Below the pieces are notes generated by a model. It had not been told where the DNA came from, searched no databases, and saw only the letters and a list, made by a program, of their open reading frames with translations. A stretch of DNA of 64,000 nt, taken from contig NZ_FZNV01000006.1 of the NCBI RefSeq assembly GCF_900188415.1, positions 102,106 through 166,105 on the forward strand. Reading direction: 5' to 3'. Positions 63,566-64,000 of the stretch are shown here, piece by piece. The translations under genes and the position numbers were made by a program. Every line of letters starts with the position of its first letter. The first letter of the stretch is position 1. This DNA is from Maribacter sedimenticola (lineage in GTDB: Bacteria; Bacteroidota; Bacteroidia; Flavobacteriales; Flavobacteriaceae).

Positions 63566-64000
63566 TTATTTAATGAAGACTTGCGTAAAGTAAATCATAC
63601 CGTTTGCATCTGCATAGGCAGAGATGGCCGTGGCATCAAAATCGCCCTCTATATTCTTAAGGTGGCTTGGGCTATTCAACCAAGCTTCAAAGACACCTTG
63701 CGCAGTGGCAAAGTTCCTCCCTACGTTTTCAGATACCTTAACCGCGTTGAATTCCTCAGAAAGCGCAGATGATCTTTGAGCAAAATTATCATGGCTTATC
63801 TCTTCCTTTGAAATCATGTATAGATTGTGTTCCGTAGTATAGGCTTGGGCACGGGTGTCATAGGATAAGGAAGAAAGTCCCAATTCTATCCTATAATCGT
63901 TAACTAGTTCAAATATCTCCAATTCCATTTCGCTATTGGAAACGATCAACGCCGTGGAATTGATCTGCTCATCAACAAGCTCTTCTTTACTACATGAGCT
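63566..64000 (-). CDS. CAP-domain (SCP/PR1-like) lipoprotein, cut by the window edge
   Basis: This gene is incomplete: its start lies beyond base 64000. Reading inwards from the edge the frame gives SSCSKEELVDEQINSTA, which looks like the end of a lipoprotein signal with its Cys, then a CAP domain starting ELEIFELVNDYRIELGLSSLSYD. The family motifs HNLYMISKEEISHDNF, NVGRN and WLNSPSHLKNIEGDF are visible. Short bacterial CAP domains of this type have no established activity. An internal TTG at 63949 is not the true start. Confidence 0.88.
   Translation of the reverse strand, partial: SSCSKEELVDEQINSTALIVSNSEMELEIFELVNDYRIELGLSSLSYDTRAQAYTTEHNLYMISKEEISHDNFAQRSSALSEEFNAVKVSENVGRNFATAQGVFEAWLNSPSHLKNIEGDFDATAISAYADANGMIYFTQVFIK

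Noticed and set aside
1..64000. tRNA, rRNA, riboswitch, CRISPR or prophage
   Set aside because: Reading all intergenic stretches gave no cloverleaf, spaced repeat array, known riboswitch core or phage structural gene.

Overview
The window is AT-rich chromosomal DNA of a Bacteroidota bacterium, almost certainly a marine member of the Flavobacteriaceae. The evidence is the type IX secretion (T9SS) proteins with C-terminal type B sorting domains, a PorP/SprF-family outer-membrane protein, family-typical genes (DUF5606, DUF2911, DUF1080, DUF2254), many SPII lipoproteins, and promoter-like TAnnTTTG boxes in place of sigma70 -10 boxes. A Maribacter/Zobellia/Arenibacter-like genus would fit, but that is a guess. 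I see no tRNA, rRNA, IS element, prophage or CRISPR array.

Layout. 0.1-6.5 kb: a DEAD-box helicase, a YbbA/YbbP-like ABC pair divergent from a TesA-like esterase, and two small secreted paralogues. 6.6-11.8 kb: an M23 peptidase, MsrA, a double DUF1080 lipoprotein with a Tat-exported Gfo/Idh/MocA oxidoreductase (a possible 3-keto-glycoside route), and a CBM9-like lipoprotein. 11.8-14.3 kb: an ECF sigma, membrane anti-sigma-like protein and exported coiled-coil protein, each overlapping the next by 17 bp. 14.4-17 kb: GalM, DUF2911, MeaB. 17-21 kb: GT2, a flippase-like membrane protein, GT39 and PAP2, which together look like a polyprenyl-phosphate-sugar glycosylation module. 21-24 kb: a small acidic protein, a MATE exporter, a response regulator, MazG. 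24.3-30.2 kb: a same-strand run of carbohydrate enzymes (TIM-barrel isomerase, lactonase-like, aquaglyceroporin, two esterases, GH20). 30.2-31.8 kb: a cytoplasmic PAS histidine kinase with its CheY-like partner.

32-42.5 kb is mainly housekeeping (DUF5606, def, ruvX, dapD, Sua5, tRNA nucleotidyltransferase, heme A synthase, nucleoid protein). A DUF1919 gene is inserted between ruvX and def, and three glycosyltransferases follow dapD. 42.6-50.3 kb: an unrecognised protein with kinase-like motifs, an ABC-2 exporter, and three tandem type B T9SS proteins. 50.4-56.5 kb: uvrB, an M20-family protein with an altered zinc ligand, Hsp20, DUF2254 and a TerB-like protein. 56.7-63.3 kb: an operon of a 1223-residue Ig-rich type B adhesin, PorP/SprF and an OmpA-family protein. 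A CAP-domain lipoprotein is cut by the right edge.

The strongest leads for something undescribed are the kinase-like protein (42.6-43.7 kb), the two small secreted paralogues (5.7-6.5 kb), the tandem T9SS trio, and the paired repeat upstream of hsp20. No defence system or mobile island is visible.
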